In this document: positions 33,218 through 41,826 of the stretch, piece after piece | Position numbering within the stretch: the stretch's first letter is position 1 | Layout: every line of letters begins with the position of its first letter | Notes under the pieces: model-generated | Seen by the model: only the letters and a program-made list of their open reading frames with translations | Databases searched by the model: none | What the model was told of the DNA's origin: nothing | Assembly (NCBI GenBank): GCA_022706685.1 | Contig: JAKJCA010000011.1 | Span: 1-58,383, forward strand | DNA: 58,383 nt | Direction of reading: 5' to 3' | Source of the DNA: Bacillota bacterium | GTDB taxonomy: Bacteria > Bacillota > Clostridia > Oscillospirales > Acutalibacteraceae | Translations under genes and position numbers: made by a program

Positions 33218-34480
33218 TCAGCCGAGAAACGCTTCCACGTTGTTGCGGTAATGGCCGGTGTCGGTATAGCCGTTTTCGGTGCGCAGGTACGCGCCCCATT
33301 TCCTGGCGATTTCCGCAAACGGGTCGGTTTTGATTTTCGCGCGCTCAAAGCCGTCTTTGCTGCCTTTCAGGCACCAGTCGGACTCCCACATCAGATGCCC
33401 GGCGCCCTTGTATGTCCAGAGCATCCAGCTGAAACCGAGGTTTTCCATCGTGCGGAAGCAGCCCTTCCAGGTCGTTCGCCCGAGGGGATAAAACTCGCCC
33501 ATCATCAAGGGGATACCCGGGTGGTACAGGCGGGTCAGCAGCAGGAAGGCCGCGAAAATGAAATCGGAATTATTGTAGAAATGCACCTGGTACACCACGT
33601 TTTGCCAGTTGTGCGTGCGAACCTGCGGCAGGGCGAGCGGCGTCCAGATGCATTCGAGCGTGATGATGTGGTCCTCGTCGGCGGCGCGCACGGTTTTATA
33701 GAGACGCTTGTAAATGCCCTCGTTGTAAATGCGCCTTTGGAGTTCCGTAACGGGCATATCGCAGCACGGCTCGTTGAGCAGGTCGTACATCGCGACGGCG
33801 GGGTTCCCCCTGAACCGGGCGGCGATGGCGGTCCACAGTTCGTCGGTCAGTTCCCTGTAACGCTCGCCTTGCGGCGTCTTGGCAAACAGGCCGTTGGAGT
33901 CGGCTTTGCCGCTGTGGGGGGCGTCGCTCTGGAAGCCGGGCGCCCCGTGCATATCGAGGATGACATAGATGCGCCGCGCCGAACATTCCCTGACCACCCA
34001 GTCGAGGCGGGAGAAATCCCAGTCGCCGTTGCTGTCAAGGATCTTGGAGCCGTTGTCGTCGTAATAAAAATTGCGGTACCAGAACGGCACGCGCACGCAG
34101 TTGAAGCCCATGGCCGCGATCTGGTCGAGGTCATAGGCGGTGATGAAGTTGTCTTCATAGGTATTCATCAGTTCATACGCTTTTTGCACGCCGAAGCGTG
34201 CGATAAGCGTTTCGAGCAGCTCGTAGTTGTCGCCGACCTCCTCGTACGGGCACAGCCAGTCCTCCATGATGAGCCACGCGCCGAGGTTGGCGCCCTTGAG
34301 TTTGACTTTCTCCCCTCTCCGGTTGACGAGTTCGCGGTTGTTCACCGTCAGGTAATCGTCGGCGGTAAAGCCGACCGCGCCCGCGGGTTTTGCCGCCGCG
34401 GCAGCCGGCGGCGCCGAAAGCGGCAGCGCCAGAGCGGCGGCCAAGGCGAAACACAGGATCATCCTCAGCGGTTTTTTCAA
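33218..34480 (-). CDS. Secreted glycoside hydrolase family 5 enzyme
   Basis: Endo-glycanase or exo-glucosidase of family GH5, 420 residues. A signal peptide (1-30) ends in an Ala-rich tract. The barrel motifs are ARRIYVILDMHG, the acid/base Glu237 in LLNEP and the nucleophile Glu329 in MMGEFYP. The LKGANLGAWL segment near the N-terminus resembles exo-glucanase/glucosylceramidase-type GH5 subfamilies. The start is a TTG at 34480 with AAGGAGG eight bases upstream, which is well supported because no ATG in frame gives a proper signal peptide. No carbohydrate-binding module or dockerin is present. Substrate unknown. Confidence 0.88.
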   Translation of the reverse strand: MKKPLRMILCFALAAALALPLSAPPAAAAAKPAGAVGFTADDYLTVNNRELVNRRGEKVKLKGANLGAWLIMEDWLCPYEEVGDNYELLETLIARFGVQKAYELMNTYEDNFITAYDLDQIAAMGFNCVRVPFWYRNFYYDDNGSKILDSNGDWDFSRLDWVVRECSARRIYVILDMHGAPGFQSDAPHSGKADSNGLFAKTPQGERYRELTDELWTAIAARFRGNPAVAMYDLLNEPCCDMPVTELQRRIYNEGIYKRLYKTVRAADEDHIITLECIWTPLALPQVRTHNWQNVVYQVHFYNNSDFIFAAFLLLTRLYHPGIPLMMGEFYPLGRTTWKGCFRTMENLGFSWMLWTYKGAGHLMWESDWCLKGSKDGFERAKIKTDPFAEIARKWGAYLRTENGYTDTGHYRNNVEAFLG

Positions 34481-34591
34481 CGCAAGCGCCTCCTTTTTCA
34501 GTTGTCTGCCGTTTTCATCATAGAATAACGCGCAGGCAAGGTCAAGCCCGCGGGCGAAGCCGGCCGCAAGCCCGGACGCGGCATCCTCCGC

Positions 34592-34620
34592 TTGTCAGCG
34601 CGGCAGCCGGGTATTATAAT
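34592..34620 (+). promoter_or_regulatory. Promoter of the sulfatase gene
   Basis: TTGTCA (34592-34597), 17-bp spacer and perfect TATAAT (34615-34620), 48 bp before the ATG. Confidence 0.75.
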
Positions 34621-34668
34621 TTATTCACGGCAATATAGATAAATGAGCAAACCGCGCGGGAGGGAACG

Positions 34669-36126
34669 ATGAAACAGGCCGTCTTGATTATGGTCGATAC
34701 CCAGCGCAAGGATATGGTCGGTTGCTATCCCGGCGCTATGGCCGATACGCCGAACCTGAAACAGCTGGCTGCCGAAGGCGTCGCGTTTACAAAGGCCTAC
34801 ACCTGTTCGCCCGTCTGCGGCCCGGCGAGGTCCGCGATTTTCACAGGGCTGTTTCCAAGCGCCAACGGCGTCATCGCAAACGGAATGCCCCTGGGCAAAA
34901 CGGTCAAGAATGCGGGGGAATGGTTGTCCGCCCATGGAATCGTGTGCGGGTACATCGGCAAGTGGCATCTCGACGGCGGGGACTATTTCGGGTACGGCAA
35001 ATGCCCGGAAGGTTATCATCCCGATTATTGGTTCGACATGAAAAACTATCTGGATTCGCTGGCCGACGACGCGGCCAAAAAACGAAGCAGGGTCAATATG
35101 GCGATGCGAAACGACGACCCGAAAGAGGAAGATACCTACGCGCACCGCTGCTGCGACAGGGTGCTGGCGTTTTTGGACGAGTTCGCGGACAAGGACTTTT
35201 TCCTGACCCTCTCGCTGGATGAACCCCATGACCCGAGCGTTTGCCCGCGGCGGTTTATCGACGCCCTCAACAAAAAGAACTTTAAAATCAGACGGTACCC
35301 GAACTACAAAGCGCCCCTGAAGTGCAAACCCGCATCGCACCAGGTGTGGAGCAAAAAGTACGGGAACATTCCGTTCGCGGCATATTCGTATGTCCAAAAA
35401 GCATTTTTCGCGTGCAACGAGTTCTGCGATTACGAAATCGGCCGTGTGCTCGATAAAATACGCGGCCTCGGCATCTCCCCGATGATTATCTACACCGCCG
35501 ACCATGGCGATATGATGCTGTCCCACCGACTCGTCGGCAAAGGCTGCGTCATGTACAACGAGATTACCAATGTCCCGCTGATTGTTGCCGGCGAGTGTGT
35601 CGGCGACGCTGAACGGCCGGTGTCGCATATCGACCTGCTCCCGACGGTGATGCGGTATTTCGGCGTCAGCGTCCCGAAGGTTTTGCACGGGAAACCGCTG
35701 CAGGAAAAGAGCGCGCCGCCCCACGATATTTTCATGGAATACACCCGCTACGAGGTGGACCACGACGGGTTTATGGGCTATCAGCCGGTCCGCTGCATCT
35801 GCGACGGGCGCTATAAACTGGTCATCAACCTGCTGACGAGCGATGAATTTTATGATTTGGAAGCGGACCCGTATGAAATGGAGAACCGCCTGCTTGACCC
35901 GGCGTGCAGAAAGGCGCGCGACGAACTGCACGACCGTCTGCTCGAGCATATGAACGATACCAGGGATGTGTACCGCGGATATTACTGGCGCTGCCGACCC
36001 TGGAGAAAAGGCAAAAAACCTTCTTTTGACGACACGGGGATGACCCGCCAGCCCGAAGAGGAGGACTATGTCCAGTTGGACTATGCCACCGGCCTGCCGA
36101 TGGAAAAAGCTGTCAGAAAAAAGTGA
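34669..36126 (+). CDS. Formylglycine-dependent sulfatase
   Basis: Type I sulfatase, 485 residues, without a signal peptide, so probably cytoplasmic. The N-terminal metal-binding aspartate is in MVDTQRKD. Cys50 in the CGPAR motif is the residue converted to formylglycine. GKWHLDGG, LDEPHDPS and TADHGDMM supply the remaining metal and sulfate ligands. A Cys-type motif in an anaerobe needs the radical SAM maturase, which is not in this window. GGGAGGG precedes the ATG by four bases. A tautomerase follows after 175 bp and may share its transcript. The substrate could be a sulfated sugar or choline sulfate-like molecule; it is not determined. Confidence 0.9.
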   Translation: MKQAVLIMVDTQRKDMVGCYPGAMADTPNLKQLAAEGVAFTKAYTCSPVCGPARSAIFTGLFPSANGVIANGMPLGKTVKNAGEWLSAHGIVCGYIGKWHLDGGDYFGYGKCPEGYHPDYWFDMKNYLDSLADDAAKKRSRVNMAMRNDDPKEEDTYAHRCCDRVLAFLDEFADKDFFLTLSLDEPHDPSVCPRRFIDALNKKNFKIRRYPNYKAPLKCKPASHQVWSKKYGNIPFAAYSYVQKAFFACNEFCDYEIGRVLDKIRGLGISPMIIYTADHGDMMLSHRLVGKGCVMYNEITNVPLIVAGECVGDAERPVSHIDLLPTVMRYFGVSVPKVLHGKPLQEKSAPPHDIFMEYTRYEVDHDGFMGYQPVRCICDGRYKLVINLLTSDEFYDLEADPYEMENRLLDPACRKARDELHDRLLEHMNDTRDVYRGYYWRCRPWRKGKKPSFDDTGMTRQPEEEDYVQLDYATGLPMEKAVRKK

Positions 36127-36301
36127 GCAGCCCGCGGCAGCTTTCGTCTTGTTTGGGAAAACGTACGCAGGCAAAGATGTTTGAGTGCCGCCTGAGATCT
36201 GTCATCTGTTATCTTTCTTTTGCCAGGGGTTTCGTATAAAATAAGAGCATCGCAAACGCGCATATTCAATGCGTGTAAAATGTAAAAAGGAGCGTACCGT
36301 C

Positions 36302-36538
36302 ATGCCGCATATCGTTATCAAGACCATCAGCGGGCCTTCCCGCGCGCAGCTCCAGCAGGCCGCCGAGGAGATCGCCGCCGTCGTCAACAAGACCATGGGC
36401 AAACCGAGCAAGTACATTTCCGTCTCCGTGGAGGAATATTCCTTCCCCGAGTGGGAAGGCGTGTACAACGAGTGCATCAAGGGCAAAGACAACGTGCTCG
36501 TCAAGCCCGGCTACACCAACCCGAAGACCTTTGAGTGA
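36302..36538 (+). CDS. 4-oxalocrotonate tautomerase-family protein
   Basis: Small tautomerase of 78 residues. Met is followed by Pro2, the catalytic base after Met removal, in MPHIVIKTISG. The remaining fold matches 4-OT (RAQLQQAAEEIAAVV, then ISVSVEEY). ATG 36302 has AAAGGAG nine bases upstream; the open frame starting at 36269 is not supported. It is followed by a strong terminator. The substrate is unknown; members act on 2-hydroxymuconate-like enols or on halogenated acrylates. Confidence 0.85.
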   Translation: MPHIVIKTISGPSRAQLQQAAEEIAAVVNKTMGKPSKYISVSVEEYSFPEWEGVYNECIKGKDNVLVKPGYTNPKTFE

Positions 36539-36596
36539 TGCTTCCGGCGGACCGGAGCATTTGAAAGGCAAGGCAGGGCAGATATGCCCGGTGTTG

Positions 36597-36633
36597 AAAA
36601 GCGCGCGGAAACCGTGGTTCCGCGCGCTTTTTA
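36597..36633 (+). terminator. Strong terminator after the tautomerase gene
   Basis: AAAAGCGCGCGGAA pairs perfectly with TTCCGCGCGCTTTT around a short loop and continues into TTTTT. Confidence 0.9.
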
Positions 36634-36652
36634 TGCGTTGGGCCGCCCGTGC

Positions 36653-36820
36653 TTACTCAGGTTTGCTGACGTACTCTTCCACTTTTTTGGCGATCAGACC
36701 GAGCAATTTGGCGGAAATCAGGATCAGGTCCTATGTTTCAGATAACGCGCGCGGGCGCGAAAAGCAGACCCTCAAGGATACAACCGCCAATATTATTCCG
36801 ATGTATATCAAATGACAAGG
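36653..36820 (-). pseudogene. Collapsed relic of a cation/proton antiporter gene
   Basis: On the minus strand this 168-bp stretch joins three pieces of the intact antiporter gene at 41827-43083. It has the last 11-12 codons plus stop (36653-36688), an early N-terminal segment (about 36689-36725), and the 5' leader with its promoter (about 36730-36820). The main junction falls at ACTTT, shared by both ends in the intact gene, so a deletion at a 5-bp microhomology removed nearly the whole gene. A second small deletion removed the start. The relic promoter TTGTCA-17-TAATAT (36818-36790) matches the intact TTGACA-17-TAATAT. The order and strand are as in the intact gene. Confidence 0.8.
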
Positions 36821-36935
36821 GGTTCAGGCGTTAAATTCAGCGCAACGGATCGGATTTTCGCTTGGCGGGAATCCGGATATCAGTGATACCTCCCCTTTCG
36901 ATGATTTTATACCGTCCGCCGGCGCGGGTTGCGCC

Positions 36936-36975
36936 TTGACAAACCCGCCATTACGTACGATAATTAGTTTACTAA
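36936..36975 (+). promoter_or_regulatory. Promoter and palindromic operator of the MarR-ABC operon
   Basis: TTGACA (36936-36941), 17-bp spacer, GATAAT (36959-36964). Immediately downstream is an inverted repeat TTAGT-TT-ACTAA (36964-36975), continued by ACTAACTAACT. Its place over the transcription start is suitable for autorepression by the MarR protein encoded next. Confidence 0.75.
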
Positions 36976-36997
36976 CTAACTATTTGGGGTGAGTTAT

Positions 36998-37483
36998 ATG
37001 AAAAAGGGGCCGCTGTTTCCCATCAAGCCCGCGCTCCCCGAGGGCGTCAAAGAGTCACCGCCGATGCTTATTAACGAGATTTCGCACCTGTGCCGGGCGA
37101 AAATGCGTGCCGTCAACAGCCAAATGTCACAGGAAAGCACGCGTTTGATCATTACCCGCCTCGCCCGCAAAGACGGCGTCACGCAGCTCGATCTTGTAAA
37201 ACTGACGCATCTTAAACCGCCGACAGTAAGCGTCACACTCGGGAGGCTCGAGAAGCTCGGCTACATCACCCAAGCGCCCGACCAGGGCGACCAACGTGCG
37301 GTCCGCGTCTATCTGACCGAAAAGGGGCGCGAACTCGACCGCACTACGCTGGAAAGAATCCGTGAGATTGACGAGATATTGATGAAAGGCATCACACCGG
37401 ACGAATCGCTCCAACTGATGGCCCTGCTGAACAAAATACGCCATAACATACTCCAAGACTTGGGTATCACAGGGGAAGAGTAA
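36998..37483 (+). CDS. MarR-family transcriptional regulator
   Basis: Winged-helix repressor of 161 residues. The wHTH region includes GVTQLDLVKLTHLKPPTVSVT, quoted in part as VTQLDLVKLTHL and KPPTVSVTLGRLE, and the wing contains DQGDQRAVRVYLTEKG (DQRAVRV is the family motif). The long helix from RTTLERIREID forms the dimer interface. ATG 36998 has GGGGTGA five bases upstream; the GTG at 36989 is part of that site. It lies 6 bp upstream of the ABC exporter pair, the standard layout of drug-sensing exporter operons. The TTAGT/ACTAA site in its promoter is the likely target. Confidence 0.9.
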   Translation: MKKGPLFPIKPALPEGVKESPPMLINEISHLCRAKMRAVNSQMSQESTRLIITRLARKDGVTQLDLVKLTHLKPPTVSVTLGRLEKLGYITQAPDQGDQRAVRVYLTEKGRELDRTTLERIREIDEILMKGITPDESLQLMALLNKIRHNILQDLGITGEE

Positions 37484-37489
37484 AGCAGT

Positions 37490-39310
37490 ATGAAAAAAAT
37501 CGCAGTCTATTTAAAACCCTACTGGTTATTCGCCGTCATCTCGCCGATTATGATGATGGGCGAGGTGCTCGCCGATCTCCTTCAGCCCAAGCTGATGTCC
37601 GTCATTGTCGACTGCGGAATCCTTGGAGGCGGCGATGTCACCAGCTCGTCAACCGGCCGCCTGCTGCTCGGCCTTTTTTACGGCTCCGGTACGTCCTATT
37701 CCCCGATGCAGGTGATCACCTCCGTCGGCGGCGTCATGCTGGCGCTCGTGGCCGTCGGAGGCTTTTTCGGCACCTTCTGCGCCTATACGGCGGCGCGCGC
37801 CGCGCAGTATTTCGGCCACGACCTGCGCTGCAGCGTCTACCGGCGGGTGATGTCCCTTTCGGTTGAACAAACCGACCGTTTCACCACCGGCTCGCTTGTC
37901 ACGCGGATGACCAATGACATCACGGCAATCATTGATTTTATCGAGATGATTCTGCGCATGTTTGTTCGGGCCCCTGTCTTTTTTATCGGAGGCGCCATCA
38001 TGCTTTTCACCCAGAACCTGAGTTTCGGCTCGGTCATCCTGTGCGCGCTCCCGGTGCTCGCCGTGCTCATCTACTTCATCCTGCGGCGCGCCACGCCCTT
38101 GTTCACGACCGTCCAGACTAAACTGGACAAGGTCAACTCCGTCGTGCAGGAGAACGTTGGCGGTGCGCGGGTGGTCAAGGCTTTTGTGCGGGAGGAGTAC
38201 GAGAACGGCCGCTTTGACAAAGCCAACGCAGAATTGCGTGACACGAACTGGCGCGTATTAATGCTGTTGGCTGTTATGTCGCCGGTGCTCAACATCGTCA
38301 TGAACGCCTCCGTCGCGGCTATCATCCTCATCGGAGGGCTCAAAGCCGGAGTTGGCGGAGTTTCGGTCGGCTCCATTATGGCATCTGTCACCTATGTGAC
38401 ACAGGTCTTGATGTCAGTGATGATGGTGACGATGATGTTCCAGTCAGTTTCGCGCTCGATCGCCTCGGGCAAGCGCGTCATCGAGGTGCTTGACACCGAG
38501 CCAGTCATTGTAAGCGGCAGCGCAGACAGACCCTCTGCGGAAGTTCAAGTCTCTTTCCGCAAGGTTGAGTTCCGTTACCCGGGCACAGCGGGGAGCCCCG
38601 TACTGCGCGATATCAACCTTGACATCCGGCGGGGCGAGACTTTAGCCGTTATCGGCTCGACGGGCACGGGCAAATCGACGCTAATCAACCTCATCCCTCG
38701 GTTCTATGATGCAACCGGGGGCTCTATACTTGTCAACGGTTTGGACGTTAAAGACTATGACATCAAAAAACTCCGCAAAAAAATCGGATTTGTAATGCAG
38801 AAAAGCGAGTTGTTCTCCGAAACGATCGCCAACAATATCCGCTGGGGCAAACCGGACGCGGATGACACCGAGTTGAAAGAGGCAGCCGAAACCGCACAGG
38901 CCGCCGAATTCATCGGCAGTTTCGCCGACGGGTTCGGCACTCTCGTCGCGGAAAAAGGCGCCTCACTCTCGGGCGGGCAGAAGCAGAGGCTCTCCATCGC
39001 GCGGGCACTGGTACGAAAACCTGACATCCTAATTCTCGACGACTGCACGTCGGCGCTCGACCTCGCGACCGAGGCGAAACTCCAGCAAGCCCTGCGCCGC
39101 CGGCTGAAAAATACTACCGTCATAATGATTGCCCAACGCATTGCCAGCGTTAAAAATGCCGACCGCATCGCCGTGATTGAAGACGGCACCATTCGCGATT
39201 GCGCCCCGCACGACGAGCTGCTGCGCGTCAGTGCGGCCTACCGCGACATCTATTCGTCCCAAATGGGGACGGGAGCCTTGAACGGGAAGGAGGCTGCCGT
39301 CAATGAATAA
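37490..39310 (+). CDS. ABC exporter half-transporter, degenerate ATPase site (subunit 1)
   Basis: Type IV ABC exporter half-molecule of 606 residues, with six membrane helices (1-320) and an ATPase domain. Walker A is GSTGTGKST, signature LSGGQKQR, and Walker B ILILDDCTSALD, where the catalytic Glu is replaced by Asp. Together with the next protein it forms a heterodimer in which one ATP site is degenerate, as in BmrCD, TM287/288 and LmrCD. It overlaps the next gene by 8 bp. Expression is presumably controlled by the MarR protein just upstream. Multidrug or antimicrobial-peptide export is the likely role. Confidence 0.92.
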   Translation: MKKIAVYLKPYWLFAVISPIMMMGEVLADLLQPKLMSVIVDCGILGGGDVTSSSTGRLLLGLFYGSGTSYSPMQVITSVGGVMLALVAVGGFFGTFCAYTAARAAQYFGHDLRCSVYRRVMSLSVEQTDRFTTGSLVTRMTNDITAIIDFIEMILRMFVRAPVFFIGGAIMLFTQNLSFGSVILCALPVLAVLIYFILRRATPLFTTVQTKLDKVNSVVQENVGGARVVKAFVREEYENGRFDKANAELRDTNWRVLMLLAVMSPVLNIVMNASVAAIILIGGLKAGVGGVSVGSIMASVTYVTQVLMSVMMVTMMFQSVSRSIASGKRVIEVLDTEPVIVSGSADRPSAEVQVSFRKVEFRYPGTAGSPVLRDINLDIRRGETLAVIGSTGTGKSTLINLIPRFYDATGGSILVNGLDVKDYDIKKLRKKIGFVMQKSELFSETIANNIRWGKPDADDTELKEAAETAQAAEFIGSFADGFGTLVAEKGASLSGGQKQRLSIARALVRKPDILILDDCTSALDLATEAKLQQALRRRLKNTTVIMIAQRIASVKNADRIAVIEDGTIRDCAPHDELLRVSAAYRDIYSSQMGTGALNGKEAAVNE

Positions 39311-41270
39311 TCCGGCTGTACCTCCCAAAAGCGAAAAAACGCCAAATCAGCCCGTACTCTTCGGGCCCGGGGGCAGACCGGGCGGAGGTCCGGGCGGCGG
39401 CGGACCGATGGCCGGCCGAGTCAATGTGCAAAAGCCGAAAAACGTAAAAAGGACGCTCAGCCGCCTGCTGCGGTATATCGGCAAAAGCCGCACGCTGCTG
39501 ATTATGCTGCTGTTGATCATGCTGTTTGTTACAGCGCTTGACCTGCTCGGACCGGTGCTCCAGAGCGGCGCGATTGACGCCTTCGCCTATTCCGCCACGA
39601 GCGGGCTGACGGTCCATTTCGGCAGTTATCAAAAGACGGTCACCGATGCGGCCGGCGCCGTCATCGGCACGCAGACCGTCCGCGGTTTATCGTTTTACCT
39701 GGCCGTCATGGCAGCGGTCTTCCTCATCAACGGTGCACTGAACTACTTCCAAGGCATCATTGCCGCGAAGGTTTCGATGGCGACTGTCTATACCATGCGG
39801 CGCGACCTTTTTGCCAAAATTTCCACCCTGCCAATTCAATATACCGACACGCATCAGCACGGCGACATCATGTCGCGCATGACCAACGACGTCGAGAATG
39901 TCTCCAATGCCGTCTCTCAGTCCATCGCGTCGCTCTTCTCGAGCGTGCTGACACTCGTCGGCGCCTTCTCGATGATGCTGTATTATAACTGGATCATGAC
40001 CCTGATCGCCTGTGTGACCATCCCACTGACGATTCTCATCTCGACCGCGCTCGCTAAATTCATGCGCAAGTATTTCGTTCGCCGGCAGCAGATTCTGGGG
40101 CAGATCAACGGCCGGATTGAGGAAACGGTGACCGGCTATAAAACCGTCATCGCCTACGGTAAAGAAGAGGAGTCGATTAGTAAATTTGCCGATGCCAGCG
40201 GCGAGCTGCGTGGCGTCAGCATCAAGGCGCGGGTCTGGGGCAGCATTATGGGGCCGCTGATGAACTTTTTGGGCAACCTGCAATACCTTCTGGTCGCGGC
40301 GTTCGGCGCGTACTTCATCCTCAACCCGACGGCGGGCATGCGCAAGCTCACCATCGGCAACATCCAGGCTATCCTCCAGTATTCCAAGCGTTTTACCCGC
40401 CCAATCAACGAAATCGCCAACCAGTACGCGTCCATTCTTACAGCTTTGGCGGGAGCCGAGCGCATTTTTGATATACTGGACAGCCCCGGCGAAATCGACG
40501 AAGGCCGGTACCCCGCCGAGGCCTCGGCCGTCAAGGGCAATATCGAGCTCAAAGACGTCCACTTTGCCTACGTGGAGGGCGAACCGGTCCTCAAAGGGCT
40601 CAATCTCTCCATCAAAGCCGGACAGAAAATCGCAATCGTCGGCGCGACAGGTTCGGGCAAAACCACCATCGTCAACCTACTCACACGCTTCTATGAGGTC
40701 AACAGCGGCGCCATCACCGTCGACGGCGTGAATATCCGCGACTATCCGAAAGATACCCTGCGCCGTTCGACGGCCATCGTGCTGCAGGATACGGTGCTCT
40801 TCAACGACAGCATCCGGGCGAATATAAAATACGGCCGGCCCGGCGCGACCGACGCCGAGATGATCGAGGCCGCCAAGGCCGCCAGAGCCGACACTTTCAT
40901 CGACCGCATGCCCGAAGGATACGACTCGCTGCTGACAGAGTCGGGCGGCAACCTCAGCCAGGGCCAGCGGCAGCTGCTTTCCATTGCTCGAGCGGTGCTC
41001 GCGGACCCGAAAATTCTGATTCTCGACGAGGCAACCTCAAGCGTGGACACGCGCACCGAGATGCATATCCAGGAAGCGATGGTGGCGCTGATGAAAGACC
41101 GCACCTCGCTGATCATCGCGCACCGCCTCTCCACAATCCGCGACGCCGACGTCATCGTGGTCATCAAAGACGGCGTCGTGACCGAGTCCGGGAGCCACGA
41201 GGAACTTCTGGCGCTTGGCGGGGAATACCACAACCTCTACAACAGCCAGTTCGCCGGGATTGCGACATAA
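39303..41270 (+). CDS. ABC exporter half-transporter (subunit 2)
   Basis: Partner half-exporter of 655 residues. A Gly/Pro-rich N-terminal extension (GPGGRPGGGPGGGG at about 19-32) precedes the six-helix membrane domain, with a roughly 30-residue loop between helices 1 and 2. The ATPase has Walker A GATGSGKTT, signature LSQGQRQL and canonical Walker B ILILDEATSSVD, so this subunit keeps the catalytic Glu. AAGGAGG lies nine bases before ATG 39303, inside the end of the first subunit gene. It is the last gene of the operon and converges on the decayed region at 41.3-41.8 kb. Confidence 0.92.
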   Translation: MNNPAVPPKSEKTPNQPVLFGPGGRPGGGPGGGGPMAGRVNVQKPKNVKRTLSRLLRYIGKSRTLLIMLLLIMLFVTALDLLGPVLQSGAIDAFAYSATSGLTVHFGSYQKTVTDAAGAVIGTQTVRGLSFYLAVMAAVFLINGALNYFQGIIAAKVSMATVYTMRRDLFAKISTLPIQYTDTHQHGDIMSRMTNDVENVSNAVSQSIASLFSSVLTLVGAFSMMLYYNWIMTLIACVTIPLTILISTALAKFMRKYFVRRQQILGQINGRIEETVTGYKTVIAYGKEEESISKFADASGELRGVSIKARVWGSIMGPLMNFLGNLQYLLVAAFGAYFILNPTAGMRKLTIGNIQAILQYSKRFTRPINEIANQYASILTALAGAERIFDILDSPGEIDEGRYPAEASAVKGNIELKDVHFAYVEGEPVLKGLNLSIKAGQKIAIVGATGSGKTTIVNLLTRFYEVNSGAITVDGVNIRDYPKDTLRRSTAIVLQDTVLFNDSIRANIKYGRPGATDAEMIEAAKAARADTFIDRMPEGYDSLLTESGGNLSQGQRQLLSIARAVLADPKILILDEATSSVDTRTEMHIQEAMVALMKDRTSLIIAHRLSTIRDADVIVVIKDGVVTESGSHEELLALGGEYHNLYNSQFAGIAT

Positions 41271-41329
41271 GGGGCAGGTTTTTCAACTTTTTGAAATGAA
41301 ACCCATATCCGTTTGAAGGCTTGCGGAAC

Positions 41330-41826
41330 CTCTTTTTCCGCTCGTGCTGACAACGGTTTCTGTCAGCTGCAGGTTCTATAACGCAGTGTCCATCAAGCGC
41401 CGAATGCTTGTTCAACTCAATAATAACGGCAATCAGCACGCCGCCTTTTAAGAGATTGTCAATGTAACCGGACAGATAAAGCCGATCAAAAAAGAGCTCT
41501 ATCACATAGTTGCGGATAATGATCTGCGCTTTGGTACTGTCGCCACAGGCATCCCGAGATATATATAAATCCTGCGCAACGCGCTCGAGCTCCTGTTTGC
41601 GGACGAATTCGCCAACGTATACTCATGAAACACCGATGCGCATTGCATCGGAAGTTTTCAAAAACCATGGTATTTTTGTAAGAAGCTTCAGCAGTTCTTC
41701 TGTTTTACTTAAAACAAATCGCCTGACTCCCACGCTCTTTTTGTAATCGATTTGGGCGTGATTGTAAAGCAATTCATAGGATTTCGACAACTGTTTTTCT
41801 CGATATTCGCGGTCGGCGCTCCCAAG
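41330..41826 (-). pseudogene. Decayed protein-coding gene, unidentified
   Basis: No intact ORF covers this gap, but the minus strand reads like coding sequence in two frames. From 41826, in frame with the antiporter stop, it gives REYREKQLSKSYELLYNHAQ and so on to a stop in a MRIGVS context (about 41624). It then continues in another frame as YVGEFVRKQELERVAQDLYI and IELFFDRLYLSGYIDNLLKG until about 41400. Both have natural residue composition with alternating charged helices. I do not recognise the family. At least one frameshift or deletion separates the parts, and no start codon is visible. It directly abuts the antiporter stop, suggesting a deletion junction. Confidence 0.5.

Noticed and set aside
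36531..36815. A 94-codon plus-strand frame across the terminator and antiporter relic
   Set aside because: It crosses a strong terminator and lies antisense to recognisable antiporter remnants.
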